Assembly: GCA_021732445.1 (NCBI GenBank)
Contig: JAKFUZ010000014.1
Coordinates: 1 to 64,000 of the forward strand
Source of the DNA: Sphingomonas sp.
Lineage (GTDB): Bacteria; Pseudomonadota; Alphaproteobacteria; Sphingomonadales; Sphingomonadaceae
Direction: 5' to 3'
DNA length: 64,000 nucleotides
Below the pieces are notes generated by a model. The model was not told where the DNA came from. It did no database searches and saw only the letters and a list, made by a program, of their open reading frames with translations. This document shows positions 55,710 through 64,000 of this stretch, piece by piece; the stretch's first letter is position 1; every line of letters starts with the position of its first letter. The translations under genes were made by a program, and so were the position numbers.

Positions 55710-56369
55710 CTATTTGCGGGGGCCGCGGTTTCGCGGATCGTTCCAGCGAAAGGCGTTGTCGGCAATGGCGACATTGAACGCCTGATCGGTAAGCCGCACC
55801 GTCGTCTGGTTGTTTTGCGCATCGAGCGAAACCCAGCCCTGCAGCATCAACCCGGCAGGTGCCGCGGCATTGCGCACGAACACCAGGGTGATGCGGCCAT
55901 ATTCGGGGTGTTTGGGGTCTCGCGCCTCGACCGAAATGATGCGAGGGTCGAGCCCTTGTACAAGCTTTGCAACCCGGCTGATGTCACGATCCGGATCGAG
56001 CAATATGCCAAGCGGTGAATTGCCAATCGGCCAGCGTTGTACCTGGCGCACCGAATAATCGACGAACACCAGCGCCTTGCCGTCGCCCACGATGAGAATC
56101 GGCACGCCGGGCTCATATTGAAAGCGAATGTGGCCGGGCTTTTTCAGCGTGAGCGTGCCGCTTACTACGCGCCGGTTGCGGTCGGTCTGGCTGAACCTCG
56201 CGGTCATCGTGTCAACATCGCGCAAATGCTGCTGGACGCGGGCGAGATCGCCCGACAGCGGCGTGGCCGGTACCGCAGCCGGTGCTGCGCGCCCGACCAT
56301 CGCAGGTGCCGCGAGCATGGTGATGAAAAAGGCAGCGCGCAGGCTGGTAGATCGCAGAAAATCAATCAA
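55710..56369 (-). CDS. lolA: Outer-membrane lipoprotein carrier LolA
   Basis: 219 residues. A signal peptide (SLRAAFFITMLAAPAMVGRA) then DLARVQQHLRDVDTMTARFSQTDRNRRVVSGTLTLKKPG-type core: TARFSQ, GTLTLKKPGHIRFQYE and VFVDYSVRQVQRWPIGNSPL are classic. Ferries lipoproteins across the periplasm. Follows ftsK by 164 bp on the same strand, a common pairing. Confidence 0.95.
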   Translation of the reverse strand: MIDFLRSTSLRAAFFITMLAAPAMVGRAAPAAVPATPLSGDLARVQQHLRDVDTMTARFSQTDRNRRVVSGTLTLKKPGHIRFQYEPGVPILIVGDGKALVFVDYSVRQVQRWPIGNSPLGILLDPDRDISRVAKLVQGLDPRIISVEARDPKHPEYGRITLVFVRNAAAPAGLMLQGWVSLDAQNNQTTVRLTDQAFNVAIADNAFRWNDPRNRGPRK

Positions 56370-56533
56370 TGCAATGGCCTTTGGCGTTACAGTGTTGCCC
56401 GGCAGCGGCGCCGGTTGTGGCGCAAACGGGGCCAGCGTCAGTCAGGTACATGTCGCCCTTATCAGCCCGGGGTTGAACTGGCCATGAACCTCTGGCGGCC
56501 GTGCCTGCCGCCTCAGTCCGCCCCGCCGGTCGG

Positions 56534-58831
56534 CTAAAGGGGGCGCCCGTCGCGATCCATCAGCACGTCGCGCCGGCCGACATGGTCGGGCTTTGATACC
56601 AGCCCTTCCTTCTCCATCCGCTCAATCAGCCGGGCCGCACTATTGTAGCCAATCCGCATCTGGCGCTGGAGCCATGACGTCGACGCCTTTTGGCTTTCAG
56701 CGACGAGTTGGCAGGCGCTGCGATATTGCTGCTCTTCGGGCGAATCCTCACCCAAAGGCTGTCCATCCAAAGGGAAGCTGTCTTCGGGCTCCTCGGTGAC
56801 CGAGGCGATGTAATCCGGCTGCCCTTGCGCGCGCCAGTGATTGGCCACCGCGTGCACTTCATCGTCGGATACAAAGGGCCCGTGCACGCGCGCAATCTGC
56901 TTGCCGCCGGGCATATAGAGCATGTCGCCCTTGCCCAGCAGCTGTTCGGCCCCCTGCTCGCCCAAAATGGTCCGCGAGTCGATTTTGGAGGTGACGTGGA
57001 AGCTGATCCGCGTGGGCAAATTCGCCTTGATGACGCCGGTAATCACGTCGACTGACGGGCGCTGCGTCGCCATGATGAGGTGAATGCCGGCTGCCCGCGC
57101 CTTTTGCGCCAGCCGCTGGATGAGGAATTCGACTTCCTTGCCCGCGGTCATCATCAGGTCGGCGAGTTCGTCGACAATGACGACGATTTGCGGCAGCGGC
57201 TGATAGTCGAGCTGCTCTTCTTCATAAACCGGCTGGCCGCTGCCCGCGTCATACCCCGTTTGCACCTTGCGGCCGAGCGGCTGGCCCTTGGCCCTGGCGG
57301 CGCGCACCTTGTCGTTGAAACCGGCCAGGCTGCGGACGTTGACCGAGGCCAGCATCCGGTAGCGGTCCTCCATTTGCTCAACCGCCCATTTCAGCGCGCG
57401 CACCGCCTTTGCGGGCTCGGTAACCACGGGCGCCAGCAGGTGCGGAATATCCTCATACATCGACAATTCGAGCATTTTGGGGTCGATCATTATCATCCGG
57501 CACTGGTCCGGCGTAAGCCGGTACAGCAACGACAGGATCATGCAGTTCAGCCCGACGGACTTGCCCGATCCGGTGGTGCCCGCCACCAGCAAATGCGGCA
57601 TCGGCGCCAGGTCCGCGATAACCGGATCACCGGCGATGTTTTTGCCCAGGATGATGGCAAGCTGCGTATTCTGATCCTCAAAGCTTTCGCTCGCGACCAG
57701 CTCGTGCAGGTTTACCGTCTCGCGCCGGGCGTTGGGCAGCTCAATGCCGATGACGCTGCGCCCAGGAATGGTCGCCACCCGCGCTGAAATGGCGGACATG
57801 TTGCGCGCGATGTCGTCGGCAAGCTGGATGACGCGGCTGGCCTTGATGCCGCTCGCCGGCTCGAACTCATACATGGTGACGACGGGGCCGGGCCGCACTT
57901 CGGTGACGACGCCTTCGACCTTGAAATCATCCAGCACCGATTCGAGCAGCCGGGCATTGCGCTCCAGCCCAACCTTGTCGACCACCGGCCCGGAGGAGGG
58001 CGGCGCGGGCGTGAGCAGGTCAAGTGGCGGCAGGCGGTAACTATCGCGCAGGTCAAGCGAGGCTTGCTTGGCCTTGGTCATGGTCTTGGCCGGCGGCGCC
58101 TGACGATCGGCGATGACCGGGCCGGGGCGCGTTTCGGGTGCCGCCACCGCGCGCGGCGCGGGCTTTCGGTCGGGCGCGGCCGCGACATAGGGTGCAGGGT
58201 CGTCCAGCGCATCATCCGCCCCGCGCGCACGCCGCCATCCGGCGCCCGCAAACGCCATTTCAAAGCTGAAGGCATATAGAACGACACCCGCCAGCCCGAT
58301 GAGCGCGCCGACGCTGCGGCTCGTCCACAACACCGCCGCCGGGTCGCCAATCTGAGCGATTGCCGTCTGCAGGCCGCGCGCGGCGACAAGGCCCAGCACC
58401 CCGCCATAACCCGCCGGCAGCGCGCTGACCGCCGCGCCCCAGAGGAAGGACAGCGCCGTGCCCATCAGCACCATGCCCGCCAGCGCCTTTACCAGCATTC
58501 GCCGCCACCGCCCGACCGGCATGTCGCGCCACAGGCGGCTGGCGAACAACAGCACCAAGGGCGCGACCAGGATGACTGGCCAACCGAACAGCGCCAGCAT
58601 CGCATCGGCTGCGACCGCGCCCCCGGTGCCGAGCAGGTTGCGGGCCGGGCCGCCTGCGGCGGTACTGAGCGACGGATCCCCCGGGTGGTAGCTCACCAGC
58701 GCCAGGCCTGCGCCAGCCGCCGCGGCCATCAGCGCAAGCGCCCCAAACAACGCCCGGCTGCGGCGCGCGCCATGGCCCACAATTTCGCGCCACAGGGGCC
58801 GCTGTGCCCGGCTCGCCATTGTTCCGTCCAT
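56534..58831 (-). CDS. ftsK: DNA translocase FtsK
   Basis: 765 residues. An N-terminal membrane domain of about four helices (LFGALALMAAAAGAGLALV onwards), a proline-rich linker (about 205-270), then the motor: VAGTTGSGKSVGLNCMI (Walker A), QIVVIVDELADLMMTAG (Walker B), THLIMATQRPSVDVITG-type HLIMATQRPSVDVITGVIKA, and the C-terminal gamma domain MRIGYNSAARLIERMEKEG. Segregates chromosome termini at the septum. A second Met at codon 5 is an alternative start. Confidence 0.96.
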   Translation of the reverse strand: MDGTMASRAQRPLWREIVGHGARRSRALFGALALMAAAAGAGLALVSYHPGDPSLSTAAGGPARNLLGTGGAVAADAMLALFGWPVILVAPLVLLFASRLWRDMPVGRWRRMLVKALAGMVLMGTALSFLWGAAVSALPAGYGGVLGLVAARGLQTAIAQIGDPAAVLWTSRSVGALIGLAGVVLYAFSFEMAFAGAGWRRARGADDALDDPAPYVAAAPDRKPAPRAVAAPETRPGPVIADRQAPPAKTMTKAKQASLDLRDSYRLPPLDLLTPAPPSSGPVVDKVGLERNARLLESVLDDFKVEGVVTEVRPGPVVTMYEFEPASGIKASRVIQLADDIARNMSAISARVATIPGRSVIGIELPNARRETVNLHELVASESFEDQNTQLAIILGKNIAGDPVIADLAPMPHLLVAGTTGSGKSVGLNCMILSLLYRLTPDQCRMIMIDPKMLELSMYEDIPHLLAPVVTEPAKAVRALKWAVEQMEDRYRMLASVNVRSLAGFNDKVRAARAKGQPLGRKVQTGYDAGSGQPVYEEEQLDYQPLPQIVVIVDELADLMMTAGKEVEFLIQRLAQKARAAGIHLIMATQRPSVDVITGVIKANLPTRISFHVTSKIDSRTILGEQGAEQLLGKGDMLYMPGGKQIARVHGPFVSDDEVHAVANHWRAQGQPDYIASVTEEPEDSFPLDGQPLGEDSPEEQQYRSACQLVAESQKASTSWLQRQMRIGYNSAARLIERMEKEGLVSKPDHVGRRDVLMDRDGRPL

Positions 58832-58992
58832 CCTCAGGTGTACGCGTGATGTTCCGCCGCGCCAGCATCGCCGCTGGCGAGTCCGACGTCAAGAGCGCGC
58901 GCGCCCGCCGGGCCCTTGCGCAGCATTCTGCGGCACCTTTGCCCCGCTCCCGGGCCATTGGCAGCACCGGCCCGGCGCGCTAGAGCAGCGCC

Positions 58993-60210
58993 ATGGACAC
59001 AGCAGACGTCATCATATTGGGTGCAGGGCTGGTGGGCAGCAGCCTGGCGCTGGCGCTGGCGACGCACGGCCTTGCCAGCGTGGTAATTGACCCCGCCGAC
59101 CCCGCGGTGACGCTGGCGAGCGGTTTTGACGGCCGCGCCTCGGCCATTGCGAGCGCCAGCCACAAGATGCTCGACGCGATTGGTGTGGGTGCAAGGCTCG
59201 CCGGGCAGGGCTGCGCCATTCACCGCATCAGGGTGAGCGATGGGCTGGCGCCTGGCGCGCTCGATTTTGCGCCAGCGACTGGCGGCGATGCGCTGGGTAT
59301 CATGTATGAAAACCGGTTGTTGCGCCATGCGCTGGCGCAGACGATGAGCGCAACCGCTGACATTGACGTGCGGATGCGCACCCGAATGGTCACGGTTGAG
59401 CGGAGCCGGGCCGGGGTGCGTGCGCGGCTGAGTTCGGGCGCGCACATCTCGGCGCCGCTGCTGATTGCGGCGGAAGGACGCAATTCGCCGACACGGGCGG
59501 CCGCTGGCATCCGCATCGCCCAGTGGTCGTATCGGCACAACGCCATCATCACCGCGTTCGAGCATGAGCACGGCCATGACAACACCGCATTCGAGATTTT
59601 CTATCCCGCCGGCCCATTTGCCATCTTGCCGCTGCCCAAGGTTGCCGGCGTCAACCGGTCTGCCCTGGTGTGGACGGTGGCCGAGCGCGACGCGCCGGGG
59701 ATGCTCAAATTGTCGGAGCGCGGCTTTCTTGCCGAAGCCGACAAGAAAATGGGCGGCTTTCTGGGGCGGCTTGGCGGGCTGGCGCCGCGCGCGACCTATC
59801 CGCTTGGCTTCCACCACGCCGCCCGTATCACGGCTGAGCGGCTCGCGCTGGTGGGCGATGCGGCGCACGGCATCCACCCGATTGCGGGCCAGGGGCTCAA
59901 TCTGGGGTTTCGCGATGTGGCGACCCTGACTGAAGTGCTGGTTGAAGGCAAAAGGCTGGGCATGGACCTTGGCGACCCGCAATTGCTGGCCCGCTATGAG
60001 CGCTGGCGCGGGATCGATACGCTGATGGTGTCCGTCGCAACAGACGGGCTCAACCGGCTGTTCGGCGTGCCCGGAAAAACGGCGAGCGCGGTGCGCCGCC
60101 TTGGCTTGTCGGCGGTACAGGCGCTGCCGCCGCTCAAGGATCGCTTCATGGCCGAAGCGCGCGGCGAGGCAGGGGATTTGCCCAAATTATTGCAGGGCGT
60201 GACGGTGTAG
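58993..60210 (+). CDS. UbiH/UbiF-type FAD monooxygenase
   Basis: 405 residues. FAD motifs ADVIILGAGLVGSSLALALA, GFDGRASAIASAS and LALVGDAAHGIHPIAGQGLN with LGFRDVATL. Ubiquinone-ring hydroxylase family; which position it hydroxylates is not decidable. Divergent from ftsK. Confidence 0.93.
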   Translation: MDTADVIILGAGLVGSSLALALATHGLASVVIDPADPAVTLASGFDGRASAIASASHKMLDAIGVGARLAGQGCAIHRIRVSDGLAPGALDFAPATGGDALGIMYENRLLRHALAQTMSATADIDVRMRTRMVTVERSRAGVRARLSSGAHISAPLLIAAEGRNSPTRAAAGIRIAQWSYRHNAIITAFEHEHGHDNTAFEIFYPAGPFAILPLPKVAGVNRSALVWTVAERDAPGMLKLSERGFLAEADKKMGGFLGRLGGLAPRATYPLGFHHAARITAERLALVGDAAHGIHPIAGQGLNLGFRDVATLTEVLVEGKRLGMDLGDPQLLARYERWRGIDTLMVSVATDGLNRLFGVPGKTASAVRRLGLSAVQALPPLKDRFMAEARGEAGDLPKLLQGVTV

Positions 60211-60305
60211 CGGGGCGTGACGGTTTAGGCGTCTTCGTCCCCGGCAGATCCCGCGCCGGCACCCTGGCGTTCATCCTCGCGCCCCAGCCGGTTTGCACTG
60301 TCAAG

Positions 60306-60407
60306 TTATTCCATCGCCGCGACTTTCTTCGGCTCGAAGATGTGCGCGAGCATCATCCACAGCCCCACGCCAAGCCCCGAGGGGCGCCGGCGCCGCTTTG
60401 ACGTCAT
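60306..60407 (-). CDS. Possible 33-residue small protein after the Trm112-like gene
   Basis: Begins at an ATG overlapping the preceding stop (ATGA) and reads [20 protein letters not shown], then [14 protein letters not shown] basic start, a short hydrophobic patch and coupling to the upstream gene make translation possible; no family is recognised, and chance cannot be excluded. Confidence 0.3.
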   Translation of the reverse strand: MTSKRRRRPSGLGVGLWMMLAHIFEPKKVAAME

Positions 60408-60595
60408 GCCGCATCGAGGCGGCGTGCGGCCTCAACCAGCATCACCGGCACCCCGTTTCGCACCGGATAGGCAAGGCTAGCGGCGTCGCTCACCAGTTCG
60501 CGCGCGGCGGCATCATAGCGCAGCTTCTCGCGGGTAAGCGGGCACACCAGGATCGACAGCAACCAGGGGTCGGGTTCGACGGCAGGCGCGCTCAT
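60404..60595 (-). CDS. Trm112-family protein
   Basis: 63 residues: [19 protein letters not shown], then [21 protein letters not shown], the YcaR/Trm112 zinc-ribbon-like fold, here with only one Cys of the usual set. In other organisms Trm112 proteins activate methyltransferases; the bacterial role is unclear. Overlaps the LON-domain gene by four bases. Confidence 0.88.
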   Translation of the reverse strand: MSAPAVEPDPWLLSILVCPLTREKLRYDAAARELVSDAASLAYPVRNGVPVMLVEAARRLDAA

Positions 60596-61212
60596 TGCAG
60601 CGTTGCCGAATCATCGCCGTCATGCCGGCCGAAAAACTGCATGAGCTGCACGATCAGCTCGGCCCGGTCGGCCAGGCACGGCGCTTCCAGCAACGCCTGC
60701 TTGGCCGCAACGTCGAAGGGAGCGATCTGCGCCACGCCGTTGACCAGCGATTCGTCGTCGAGCCGGGCCACGGCGTCCCAATCAACGGCATAGCCCTGCG
60801 CCTCGGCAAACCGGCGCGATTCCATCTCCAGCGAGGCGCGCGCGGCGCTCGACAGGATTTCCGGCGCGGCCGGCGCCGGCAGTAGCAGCGCCTCGACCTG
60901 GCGAAACGCCGTCGTCACCTCAAGCTCGCGCAGGATGCGAAACAGCGATGTGCCGGCCAGCACGATGTAGAAGCGCCCATCGTCCAGCGCCTCAAACTCG
61001 GCGATCTTGCCGACACAGCCAATGTCGAACAGTGCCGGTGGCGTGCCGTCGCTGCGGGGCTGCACCATGCCGATCCGCCGGTCGCGCGCCATCGAATCGT
61101 GCATCAGCGCGCGGTATCGCGGCTCAAAAATGTGGAGCGGCAGGTGCATGCCTGGGAACAGCAGGGCGCCGGGCAGCGGAAAGATCGACAGCCGGGTGGT
61201 CGCAAGCGTCAT
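60592..61212 (-). CDS. LON peptidase substrate-binding-domain protein
   Basis: 206 residues. [20 protein letters not shown], then [13 protein letters not shown] and [20 protein letters not shown] are the N-terminal Lon domain without the ATPase or protease. Role unknown, perhaps a substrate adaptor. ATG overlaps the stop of the thioredoxin-TPR gene. Confidence 0.9.
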   Translation of the reverse strand: MTLATTRLSIFPLPGALLFPGMHLPLHIFEPRYRALMHDSMARDRRIGMVQPRSDGTPPALFDIGCVGKIAEFEALDDGRFYIVLAGTSLFRILRELEVTTAFRQVEALLLPAPAAPEILSSAARASLEMESRRFAEAQGYAVDWDAVARLDDESLVNGVAQIAPFDVAAKQALLEAPCLADRAELIVQLMQFFGRHDGDDSATLQ

Positions 61213-62141
61213 CAGCCGAACAATATCGCGGAAAGGCGCCGGCGCTGGGCCGCGACCCACGGGTCTTCCAGCCCGACCACCTCGAACAATTGCAACAGCC
61301 GCTGCCGGGCAGCGCCTTCATTCCAGCCGCGGTTTTCAGCAATCATGGCGAGCAGCATATCCGCAGCTGCATCATGATCGCCTGTCGCCATCAGGCCATT
61401 GGCCAGCGCCAGTCGCGCGCCCATGTCGCCGGGATTGCGGGCAACCGCGGCTTCAAGCGCGGCCAGCGCGCCGGGCGCCGGCGCCTCCCTGGCTAGCGCC
61501 AGCGCGGTGGCTGCCCGTTGCATGTCGGGCAGTGCCGCAAGCTCGGCCGGCAACGCAGCAAGGGCCGCTTGGGCCGCATCGAGTTGCTTGTCGGCCACCA
61601 GCGCGCGGATGTGCCCGGTGCGCACTGTCATATGGTCGGGCGCCATATCGGCAAGCTGTTCGAAGATGGAGCACGCGCGCGCCGCATCGCCCTCGGCCAG
61701 CACCTGCTCGGCCATCGCGATCAGCGGGGCAAGCTCGGCTTCGGCATCGCCACCCGTCGCGGCATCCGCCCCGCCGGCCTCGACCGGCAATTGCCGCAGC
61801 AACTGGTCGAGCATTGCGCGCAACTGGCTTTCGGCGCGTGCACTGGTCAGATCGGCCACCAACTGGCCCTCGAACATGGCATAAACGGTCGGGATCGAAC
61901 GGATCTGGAACTGGTTGGCGATGAACTGGTTCTTGTCTGTGTCGATTTTGGCGAGCACCACGCCCTTGTCGGCATAGGCCGCCGCCACTTTGTCCAGCAT
62001 GGGTGCCAGTGCCTTGCAGGGGCCGCACCATTCTGCCCAGAAGTCGATGATGACGAGCTTCGTCATCGACGGTTCCACCACATCGCGGCGGAAAGCCTCA
62101 ATCGCGTCGCGGTCTGCCGCGCTCATCCCCAGAGTCGCCAA
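61212..62141 (-). CDS. Thioredoxin-domain co-chaperone with TPR tail (CnoX/YbbN-like)
   Basis: 309 residues from a probable TTG start at 62141 (MATLGMSAADRD), preceded by GGGAG; the next ATG, five codons on, is the alternative. Thioredoxin fold with WAEWCGPCK (active C-x-x-C) and SIPTVYAMFEG, then a TPR-rich half (about 140-300). Protects and delivers unfolded proteins under oxidative stress in E. coli. First of four coupled minus-strand genes. Confidence 0.9.
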   Translation of the reverse strand: MATLGMSAADRDAIEAFRRDVVEPSMTKLVIIDFWAEWCGPCKALAPMLDKVAAAYADKGVVLAKIDTDKNQFIANQFQIRSIPTVYAMFEGQLVADLTSARAESQLRAMLDQLLRQLPVEAGGADAATGGDAEAELAPLIAMAEQVLAEGDAARACSIFEQLADMAPDHMTVRTGHIRALVADKQLDAAQAALAALPAELAALPDMQRAATALALAREAPAPGALAALEAAVARNPGDMGARLALANGLMATGDHDAAADMLLAMIAENRGWNEGAARQRLLQLFEVVGLEDPWVAAQRRRLSAILFG

Positions 62142-62316
62142 TGCCAGCTCCCGTTGCTTGAACTTTGCCTTATGTGGTTGCTTGCGCGCGCAAGCCAACC
62201 CTTTTTGCAAGCCTAGCCGTCGATTTTCACTCCGGGCTTGCCGAGGGCAAAAGCGGGTGCTAACAGCCGCCCCCTTACCCGGTTCGGTTGCGGATGCACC
62301 GACCCAAGGCGCCAGA

Positions 62317-62391
<75 letters not shown>

Positions 62392-62469
62392 GTTTCTCCT
62401 GCCCTGTGGCTTTTTAAGTCGGCCCGCGGCGGCGCCGTTGCGGCGCGCGCGGCTGGCGCTTGCCTAGCG

Positions 62470-63408
62470 CTAGCGGGTCGGCGACGGGGGTGCGGTTTGC
62501 GCGCTGGCCGGCGGGCGCACGGTGGTGGCCACTGGCATGGCGAGCACGGTCGGGCTTGCCAGCACATTTAGCTCGATGGCGTCGAGCGCCTTGTGCGCCT
62601 CGACATAGCGGCGCGCCAGCCCTTGCCAGGCATCGGCCTGCCCCGCGCCCGGAAGGCGGCCCACCTCGGCGATCGCGGCCTCTATCTGCTGGGCGTCGAT
62701 CATCCGGCGGATGCGCGCCAGCCGTTCGGCGGGGCGCGGTGAGGGTGTGCCCTCGCGCCGGATGACGATGAGGTTGCCCAGTTCGCGGCGAAAGCTTGCC
62801 CACCAGCCATCGGCCGCCGCGCCGGTTGACAGCACCGGCGCCACCCCGTCGAGCGCCAGCCGCAAGTCTTCAAGCGTCACCGGGTTGCGGCCGGCGCGCA
62901 CGACGACGGCAACCGGGCCGGGCAGATTGCCGCCAAAGACCCGCAGCAGCTCGGCCTCCACCGGCCCCAGCGGCAGCCCGCGGTCGATCGAGCGGCGCGC
63001 GGCAAAGGCGACAAGCAGCCGCTCGGCTCGCCCGGCATTGCCGGCGGCGGCTTCCGCTGCGGCGCTTATCGCCGCCGCGCGGGCTTCAAGACTGGCGAGC
63101 TGACCGGCCAGCGTTGCTTCACGCGCGCCCAGCATTTCGCGGTCGAACGTCTCGGCGACGACGCTTTGTTCGGGCGGCGGGCTGAAGGGCTTGGCAACCG
63201 GCGCCGTGTTTTGCGCACCGACCGGATCAAGCATGGCCTTGGCGGTGTCGGGCAGCCAGGCATGAAATTGCCGCACCAGCACGATGGTCGCCACGATGCC
63301 AAGCGCAAAGGCGAGCGCGAACATCATCGTCAGCGTCCGCGGGGCCAGCCAGTGCCCGCCGCGGCGGGCAGAACCGGTCGGGCCGGCGGGCGGATCATCG
63401 GTGGTCAT
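62470..63408 (-). CDS. Mitofilin/HemX-like membrane protein
   Basis: 312 residues. One N-terminal helix (LTMMFALAFALGIVATIVLV), an Ala/Glu-rich coiled-coil region (about 95-145), then a C-terminal domain with WWASFRRELGNLIVIRREG and RRMIDAQQIEAAIAEVGRLP. COG4223-type proteins sit after hemD in many alphaproteobacteria and resemble mitochondrial mitofilin, but the function is unproven. Begins 31 bp after hemD. Confidence 0.82.
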   Translation of the reverse strand: MTTDDPPAGPTGSARRGGHWLAPRTLTMMFALAFALGIVATIVLVRQFHAWLPDTAKAMLDPVGAQNTAPVAKPFSPPPEQSVVAETFDREMLGAREATLAGQLASLEARAAAISAAAEAAAGNAGRAERLLVAFAARRSIDRGLPLGPVEAELLRVFGGNLPGPVAVVVRAGRNPVTLEDLRLALDGVAPVLSTGAAADGWWASFRRELGNLIVIRREGTPSPRPAERLARIRRMIDAQQIEAAIAEVGRLPGAGQADAWQGLARRYVEAHKALDAIELNVLASPTVLAMPVATTVRPPASAQTAPPSPTR

Positions 63409-63439
63409 CGGCCCCTTATCTCCGGACGGCCGCAGCCGG

Positions 63440-64000
63440 TCAATCGTCGAGCATGGCCACCGCCTGAAGCAGGGCATCGTCGGTAGGCACGGCCGCAACC
63501 GTGGCGCCGCGCCAGCCCGTGCCGGCGGCTGTCGCGATGGCGCTGCTCAGGCACGCTATGTCGAGCTCGGCGGTGGGTACGCCAGCGCCTGCCAGCACGG
63601 CGCGCAATGCCGCTGCGGCGCGCGGCGAGTGGAGCAGCGCGGTTGTGCCGGCCAGCGCGCGGGCGTCCTCGGCCGCAATATCGCGCCGCCGCGCGGCATA
63701 GACCGCGACCGAGCGGGCAACCCCGCCGAGCGGGGTAATGGTCGTCTCCGCGCCGCCCAGATGCAACAGCCGGCAAAAGCGCGTGCCCGCGCGCTCCAGC
63801 ACCGCATCCGACCCCGCCTCGCCGGTTATCATGACGTCAAACCCGGCATTGGTTGCCGCGTTGGCGGTTGCTGCACCAACCGCGACCACGGGCAGCGTGC
63901 GCAGTGCCGCGAGCCCTGGCCCCCCGTAGCGCAGCGCGTTGGCGCTCGTCAGCAGCAGGCCGTCATGCGCCCCAAGGTCAGGCAGCGGCCAGTCAAGCGC
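63440..64000 (-). CDS. hemD: Uroporphyrinogen-III synthase, partial (start beyond right edge)
   Basis: At least 187 C-terminal residues. DGLLLTSANALRYGGPGLAAL, VVAVGAATANAATNAGFDVM, LERAGTRFCRLLHLGGAETT and ALLHSPRAAAALRAVLAGAG match HemD, which closes and isomerises hydroxymethylbilane. The frame stays open to the last base of the window, so the 5' part lies outside. Confidence 0.9.
   Translation of the reverse strand, partial: ALDWPLPDLGAHDGLLLTSANALRYGGPGLAALRTLPVVAVGAATANAATNAGFDVMITGEAGSDAVLERAGTRFCRLLHLGGAETTITPLGGVARSVAVYAARRRDIAAEDARALAGTTALLHSPRAAAALRAVLAGAGVPTAELDIACLSSAIATAAGTGWRGATVAAVPTDDALLQAVAMLDD

Noticed and set aside
58834..59982. 382-residue minus-strand frame opposite the UbiH-like gene
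   Set aside because: The plus-strand protein has clear FAD motifs; the antisense frame has none.

Overview
Organism and setting. The window is high-GC bacterial chromosome, most likely an alphaproteobacterium of the order Sphingomonadales. Three things point there: an origin next to hemE with mnmE-mnmG-rsmG-parA-parB close by, the trio of TonB receptor, SapC protein and tryptophan-halogenase-like flavoprotein, and the order ppsR-maf-aroE-coaE-dnaQ. No 16S gene is present, so the placement is inference from gene content. || Accessory region, 1-15 kb. A partial IS5-type transposase abuts a large CRISPR array of 89 identical 36-bp repeats and 88 spacers (153-5988). Then come cas2, cas1 and a 1099-residue type II-C cas9 (all minus strand), and a divergent tracrRNA with a clear terminator. 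Each repeat seems to carry its own sigma70-like promoter, and the tracrRNA promoter looks like a diverged copy of the same repeat. Four pairs of non-identical spacers differ almost only at third codon positions, as if they sampled the same genes from related phages. Behind the tracrRNA lie a ParB-domain gene fragment, a vapBC toxin-antitoxin pair, a frameshifted gene of unknown function, and a polymorphic nuclease-like toxin followed by a small gene that is readable only through a -1 frameshift at a perfect slippery heptamer. || 15-31 kb. SapC and halogenase-like genes face a TonB-dependent receptor. A compact type III polyketide synthase / methyltransferase / FAD oxidoreductase cassette follows, then msrB, a class A penicillin-binding protein, a YgjP-like metalloprotein, a YcgN-type protein, an SCO1-like protein, an ankyrin protein, mmcB and a SleB-type cell-wall hydrolase. 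|| Origin region, 30-46 kb. A minus-strand operon ppsR-maf-aroE-coaE-dnaQ runs away from a DnaA-box-rich intergenic region (35708-36015) that I call oriC. hemE (apparent CTG start), hemJ and rho run the other way, followed by mnmE, mnmG, rsmG, parA and parB with three parS-like sites. || 46-64 kb. Housekeeping genes: DUF3576-leuS-lptE-holA, a ThiE/TenI-like gene, a YggS-type gene, a HAD hydrolase, ribA, xthA, lolA, ftsK, ubiH-like, Trm112-like, a LON-substrate-binding-domain protein, a thioredoxin-TPR co-chaperone, tRNA-Gly(GCC), a mitofilin/HemX-like protein and the partial hemD at the right edge.
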